Below are positions 13,775-17,447 of a DNA stretch of 17,447 bases, one piece after another (the first letter of the stretch is position 1; every line of letters starts with the position of its first letter). The notes beneath the pieces were generated by a model. The model was given only the letters and a program-made list of their open reading frames with translations. It was not told where the DNA came from and ran no database searches. The stretch is from Lachnospiraceae bacterium (GTDB lineage Bacteria > Bacillota > Clostridia > Lachnospirales > Lachnospiraceae): positions 1-17,447 of the forward strand of contig JAILIO010000175.1 in the NCBI GenBank assembly GCA_024695225.1. The letters run 5' to 3'. Made by a program: the position numbers and the translations under genes.

Positions 13775-15693
13775 TTCCCGTTATCCCGACCCTTTCTGCA
13801 GGATGGGAGTTTCCTGCATATACCTTCATACCATGCCATAAACATCAGTATATACCACAGCTGGGGTCTCCAGACCCCTCTCATGTAAAAGTCATCCCTG
13901 ATCCGGGCAACTGTTTCGGGGTTCAGGCAGCCTGTGTCTGAAACTGCCTTTTCATCCAAAAGACTCATGGCCCAGTTTCTGAGTTCTCCCTCGCGAAGCC
14001 AGGTCTCTATGGGTATCCCAAAGCCTTTTTTGGGCCGGTCCATAAGTTCTCTGGGGACGTATCTGTACAGTATGTTCCTGAGAACCTGTTTGCCCCTGCC
14101 CTCCTTCCACTGCATCTCCACAGGGATGGTGAAGGCAAATTCCATGACATCCCTGTCCAGGAATGGGATCCTGGTCTCCAGGGACACTGCCATTGCAGTC
14201 CTGTCAACCTTGGTGAGTATGTCGTCCGGATGATACATGAGAAGGTCCATGAGCATGCAGTCAGACCTGGGATCTGAAAGGTCGATGTCGTCTCCCGGGT
14301 TTCTCACAGGGCTTACCCCCCTGTCTCCCAGGACGATACCGCGGACAACGGGATCTGTCTCAAACTCCAGATCGTGCACCACTCCGGGAGTCTCCGCAGA
14401 CAGGAGTTTACCCTTGATCCTGTATATCTCCTTTTTGGAAAGAGGGGATGCCAGGACTGCTTTGGACACAAGAGACCTTAAGGGGTAGGGCACATTTTTC
14501 ATCTTGTTCCAGATCCGGTTCACGGATGCGTAACTGGTGTATCCGGAGAAGAGTTCGTCCCCTGCGTCTCCCGAGAGCGACACTGTGACATGTTCTCTTG
14601 TCATACGGCTCACAAGATATGTGGGGATCTGGGATGAGTCTGCGAAGGGTTCTCCGAACATATCTGTTATATGGGGGATCACGGCCTTCATGTCATCCTG
14701 CCCTATGTACATCTCAGTGTGTTCTGTCCCCAGGATCTTTGCGGTCTCCGCCGCTATCTCTGCTTCGTTGAAGCCGGACTCCTTCATCCCCACGGTGAAG
14801 GTCCTGACCCTGCCGGGGGCCAGTTTCTGCATAAGGGACACTATGGTCGAGGAATCGATCCCTCCGGAGAGGAAGGCACCCAGGGGCACATCAGACACCA
14901 TCTGGGAATCCACGGATCTAAGAAGCAGCTTTTCCAGTTCCTCCGAGGCTTCCTCAAAATCTCCCTTGAAGGGATGTTTCAGGCCGTATATCATGCGCTC
15001 CGTCACATCCCAGTACTTCCTGTGTTCGGTCACCGAATCCTTTTTGAAAGGGGAAGCTACTTTTAAGATGCTGCCGGGCTCCAGCTTCTTCACGTCCTTC
15101 CAGATGCTGTTGGGGGCGGGGATATATCCGTACAGGAAATATTTGTGGAGTATCCCCCTGTCTATCTCACTTTCAAATCCGGGAAGTGCAGAAATGGCAG
15201 CTATGGAGGAAGCGAAGGCAAAGCCTCCGCAGACCCAGCCGTAATAAAGGGGCTTTTCCCCCACCCGGTCTCTCATAAGAGTCAGTTCCTTTTTTTCGCA
15301 GTCGTATATCCCTGCCGCAAACATGCCCTTCAGTTTTTCCGGAGCCTTGTCGCCCCATTCTTCAAAAGCTCTGAGGAACACTTCGGTGTCGCTCCTGCCC
15401 CTGAAGGGACGGCCCCCCGCCTTCAGCAGTTCATCCCTGATCTCAGCGTGATTATATATCTCGCCGTTGTAGGTTATGATGAAACGCCCGTCCTCCGACA
15501 CCATGGGCTGGGCTCCGGTCTCAGTCAGGTCAATGATGCTGAGCCTCCTGTGGCCAAACACTGCCTCCAGACCCGGGGAGGAACACACGCCCTCAGCGTC
15601 CGGTCCCCTGTCCTTCATGAGATCTGTCATTATCTTTATATCCCTTACGGCTGAATCGTGATCCATGCCGCAAAGTCCGGCTATTCCGCACAT
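13771..15693 (-). CDS. asnB: Asparagine synthase (glutamine-hydrolysing) family amidotransferase
   Basis: A 640-residue class II glutamine amidotransferase. After removal of Met1, Cys2 is the nucleophile (MCGIAGLCG). RGPDAEG (29-35), HRRLSIIDL (48-56), YNGEIYNH (75-82) and RSDTEVFLRAF (100-110) complete the glutaminase domain. The synthase domain has the ATP-pyrophosphate loop FLSGGIDSS (274-282), then GEPFADSSQIP, SLSGDAGDELFSGY and, later, DILTKVDRTAMAVSLETR. Long AsnB-like proteins in O-antigen and capsule loci are thought to amidate sugar acids; ordinary asparagine synthesis is the alternative. The ATG has GGAGA five bases upstream and a small hairpin just before that. It ends in a four-base overlap with the GT11 gene. 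The symbol reflects the family, not a proven role. Confidence 0.93.
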   Translation of the reverse strand: MCGIAGLCGMDHDSAVRDIKIMTDLMKDRGPDAEGVCSSPGLEAVFGHRRLSIIDLTETGAQPMVSEDGRFIITYNGEIYNHAEIRDELLKAGGRPFRGRSDTEVFLRAFEEWGDKAPEKLKGMFAAGIYDCEKKELTLMRDRVGEKPLYYGWVCGGFAFASSIAAISALPGFESEIDRGILHKYFLYGYIPAPNSIWKDVKKLEPGSILKVASPFKKDSVTEHRKYWDVTERMIYGLKHPFKGDFEEASEELEKLLLRSVDSQMVSDVPLGAFLSGGIDSSTIVSLMQKLAPGRVRTFTVGMKESGFNEAEIAAETAKILGTEHTEMYIGQDDMKAVIPHITDMFGEPFADSSQIPTYLVSRMTREHVTVSLSGDAGDELFSGYTSYASVNRIWNKMKNVPYPLRSLVSKAVLASPLSKKEIYRIKGKLLSAETPGVVHDLEFETDPVVRGIVLGDRGVSPVRNPGDDIDLSDPRSDCMLMDLLMYHPDDILTKVDRTAMAVSLETRIPFLDRDVMEFAFTIPVEMQWKEGRGKQVLRNILYRYVPRELMDRPKKGFGIPIETWLREGELRNWAMSLLDEKAVSDTGCLNPETVARIRDDFYMRGVWRPQLWYILMFMAWYEGICRKLPSCRKGRDNGN

Positions 15694-15707
15694 GTTTTTC
15701 TCCGGGA

Positions 15708-15732
15708 TACAAGGCCTTGGTCATGCCTTGTA
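15708..15732. other. 8-bp inverted repeat upstream of the asparagine-synthase gene
   Basis: TACAAGGC at 15708-15715 and GCCTTGTA at 15725-15732 form a perfect 8-bp stem with a nine-base loop. In the minus-strand transcript it lies about 15 bases before the ATG at 15693, just ahead of the ribosome binding site. It has no U-run, so it is not a typical terminator. It could be a leader hairpin or a protein site. The remaining bases of the 138-base gap show nothing clear. Confidence 0.45.
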
Positions 15733-15831
15733 AATCACATCTGTTTCTGCATTCTGTAAGGACTCAGCTGCTTTACCATTTAACTGTCCCCTTGGAAACT
15801 GTGGATCCCTTCCGGCGCATTCCCCCGGGGA

Positions 15832-17447
15832 TCAGCTGCTTCCCTCGATCCGGTACACCTGATACTCGTTCCCGATCATGCCGGCGGGAACTGCCTGAGC
15901 CCCCGCATCGTAGTAGTCGTGTATGTATTCCATGGTCAGGTCGATATCGTCATCCACTATGAGTATCTTTTCATTCGTAAGGATATCCCTGTAGGGATTT
16001 TTGACCCCATAGTTTTCAAGGGGTTTCAGGGTCTCAGGTTCAAAGACCTGCCAGCCCCCGAGGAAATAAATGTTGCCAAATATATCCTTCGGCATGATGT
16101 CAAAGGGTTCAAATGCATTTTGAACATTCGGGTAGGCCATTTTACACAGGTACAGGTGTTCCCTGTCTGCGGACATCTCCATGAATTTTTCGGTCTGTCC
16201 TGCGGATATGCCCTTGTTGTCTCTTGTATTTCCCCTCCAGTAATCCTTCGTGAAGTTCTGGCACAGCACCAGCACCATACAGCCCGCAAATACCGCAGTC
16301 CGAAGGTCAATGTCTCTCAGGTCTCCACCTCTGTCAGAGCCGGCAGCAGTTTCTGCAGCAGCTCCGGCATTTGATCCGGTATCTGATCCTGTTTCTGTTA
16401 CTGATCCTGTTTCTGTCCCTGTTCCTGATCCTGTTTCTGTTCCTGATCCTGTTCCGGTTCCGGTTCCGGTCGCAGCCCCTCCCAATTCACCTGCTCCGGA
16501 CAGCAGGAAACTCATGGACATTCCGAGGAACAATCCCATGTCCACCCGCTCCAAAAGATATCTGCCGGTCATAAAGAGATAGAGATATAAGGCGCCATAG
16601 AGCATCAACGTGCCTGCAACGGATATCCATGGCAGAACTCTTTTCCTTCCGTAAACAAGGAAAAATGAGAAAAAGATCAGACTCATATAGAACCCTGACA
16701 TCTTCATGAGTCCTCCGGGGACCTCCCGTAAAAACTCCTTTACCACCGTCCCGGAGAACTTTCTCTTCTCTCCTTTAAGTGCCACTATCCCCTCAAACAC
16801 ATCCAGGGTGAACACTTCCGGATCCGCGTAATTGTAACTTCTGAGAAGTTTCCAGGCGGATTCCTTTATACCCAGAGTTTCCAGTTCCTCCCTGTTCTCT
16901 TCAAAATCAGGGAACCCGTAGTCAAAGAGCTCGGATCTTGCATAATTCCACCTGGAATAATCCTTCCAGACAGGATCCGCATTGTAAGCCATGCGGTCTG
17001 CAAAGAACAGCACCCCTGCAAAAGCTGCCATTATAATGACTCCGGACAGAAGTTTTTTCCGGGGCGCAGAGAATAAATACCTGTGATCTCCCTCATTTCC
17101 CTGCAAAAAGAAGAGCACAAAAGCAGGGAACATCAATACCCCCACTGCCAGGAACTCAGATCTCCTCAGGCAGAAAGCGTAGGATGCCAGGATGATCCCC
17201 AGTATCAGATCCCTTCTCCTTCTGTCTGAAAAGGCGGAATATGCCATCAGTGAAAGGGCGGTTGCAGCGACCACACCGCTGGTCTTTGTGAACTGGACCC
17301 TGATCAGTGCCTGGGGGGCGATGAAGGATGCCACTATCACAAAAGCAAGGGTACCCAGCCTGTTGCCGTAAAGCTTTGTCAGCACATAGGCTATGGCCGC
17401 AAAGGATACAAATATAAAAACTTCAGACAACAGATCGAACCAGGGGA
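15832..17447 (-). CDS. Polytopic membrane protein of a glycan locus (5' end beyond the window)
   Basis: 537 residues are visible and the frame stays open to the window edge, so the true N-terminus is missing; the TTG at 17430 need not be the start. Numbering from that TTG, hydrophobic segments lie at about 3-18, 27-44, 50-67, 74-88, 95-109, 129-146, 244-260, 267-286, 296-311 and 376-391. A polar stretch (150-240) and a polar C-terminal part (392-532) look like extracytoplasmic or soluble domains. The layout and position suggest a glycan polymerase, ligase or GT-C-type transferase, but I recognise no diagnostic motif and do not assign one. A Thr/Gly/Glu/Ser-rich low-complexity stretch (311-367) sits between the last two membrane segments. 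Confidence 0.8.
   Translation of the reverse strand, partial: PWFDLLSEVFIFVSFAAIAYVLTKLYGNRLGTLAFVIVASFIAPQALIRVQFTKTSGVVAATALSLMAYSAFSDRRRRDLILGIILASYAFCLRRSEFLAVGVLMFPAFVLFFLQGNEGDHRYLFSAPRKKLLSGVIIMAAFAGVLFFADRMAYNADPVWKDYSRWNYARSELFDYGFPDFEENREELETLGIKESAWKLLRSYNYADPEVFTLDVFEGIVALKGEKRKFSGTVVKEFLREVPGGLMKMSGFYMSLIFFSFFLVYGRKRVLPWISVAGTLMLYGALYLYLFMTGRYLLERVDMGLFLGMSMSFLLSGAGELGGAATGTGTGTGSGTETGSGTGTETGSVTETGSDTGSNAGAAAETAAGSDRGGDLRDIDLRTAVFAGCMVLVLCQNFTKDYWRGNTRDNKGISAGQTEKFMEMSADREHLYLCKMAYPNVQNAFEPFDIMPKDIFGNIYFLGGWQVFEPETLKPLENYGVKNPYRDILTNEKILIVDDDIDLTMEYIHDYYDAGAQAVPAGMIGNEYQVYRIEGSS
16373..16478 (-). repeat. Hexanucleotide-type low-complexity repeat in the membrane protein gene
   Basis: The plus strand is a chain of related six-base units (CTGATC, CTGTTT, CTGTTC, CGGTTC) for about 100 bases, encoding TGTGTGTGSG, TETGSGTGTE and similar Gly/Thr/Glu/Ser dipeptides. 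All units are in-frame multiples of three, so length can vary without loss of the reading frame. The stretch falls in a predicted loop between membrane segments. Confidence 0.85.

Noticed and set aside
15708..15732. Transcription terminator or riboswitch before the asparagine-synthase gene
   Set aside because: It is a single short stem without a U-run or known aptamer features, and the gap is too small for a typical riboswitch.

Overview
The window looks like part of a surface-polysaccharide or glycoconjugate biosynthesis locus from a Gram-positive, Clostridia-like bacterium. A Lachnospiraceae-type genome is my best guess. The reasons are GGAGG-type ribosome binding sites, fairly GC-rich glycan genes packed with short overlaps, and the gene mix; the genus cannot be told. 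Almost everything lies on the minus strand, so the transcribed order runs from high to low coordinates.

Upstream block (17447 to 5825, minus): a polytopic membrane protein cut by the window edge; an asparagine-synthase-type amidotransferase; a canonical GT11 fucosyltransferase-like enzyme; a GT2 glycosyltransferase fused through one membrane segment to an SGNH/DltD-like domain; a PglK/MsbA-like ABC exporter; a DUF5672 protein; a GT17 glycosyltransferase; and a divergent GT11-like protein. Most junctions overlap or abut, which suggests one operon. The ABC gene is flanked by two different intergenic tandem arrays, six copies of 19 nt before it and five degenerate copies of 31 nt after it.

Middle (5631 to 4750): a compact higB-higA toxin-antitoxin pair on the plus strand, more AT-rich than its surroundings. 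It points into the 3' end of the upstream block and away from the downstream block. The roughly 310-nt gap at 4750-5059 holds a consensus-like promoter for higBA, an extended -10 promoter for the minus-strand genes, and repeated TAGTATA motifs that may be shared operator sites.

Downstream block (4749 to 1, minus): a WbaP/CpsE-type polyprenyl-phosphate sugar-1-phosphate transferase, two GT4 glycosyltransferases, a hexapeptide acetyltransferase, and a GT2 glycosyltransferase cut by the window start.

Likely joint function: the WbaP-type enzyme loads the first sugar on undecaprenyl phosphate; the GT2, GT4, GT11, GT17 and possibly DUF5672 proteins extend it; the acetyltransferase, the amidotransferase and perhaps the SGNH domain decorate it; the ABC protein flips or exports the lipid-linked product; and the polytopic protein may act in polymerisation or transfer. 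Sugar identities cannot be read from the sequence. The most unusual items are the GT2-TM-SGNH fusion, the probable CTG start of the ABC gene beside a 19-nt array, the recurrence of short tandem repeats, and possible regulatory coupling between the toxin-antitoxin pair and the downstream operon.
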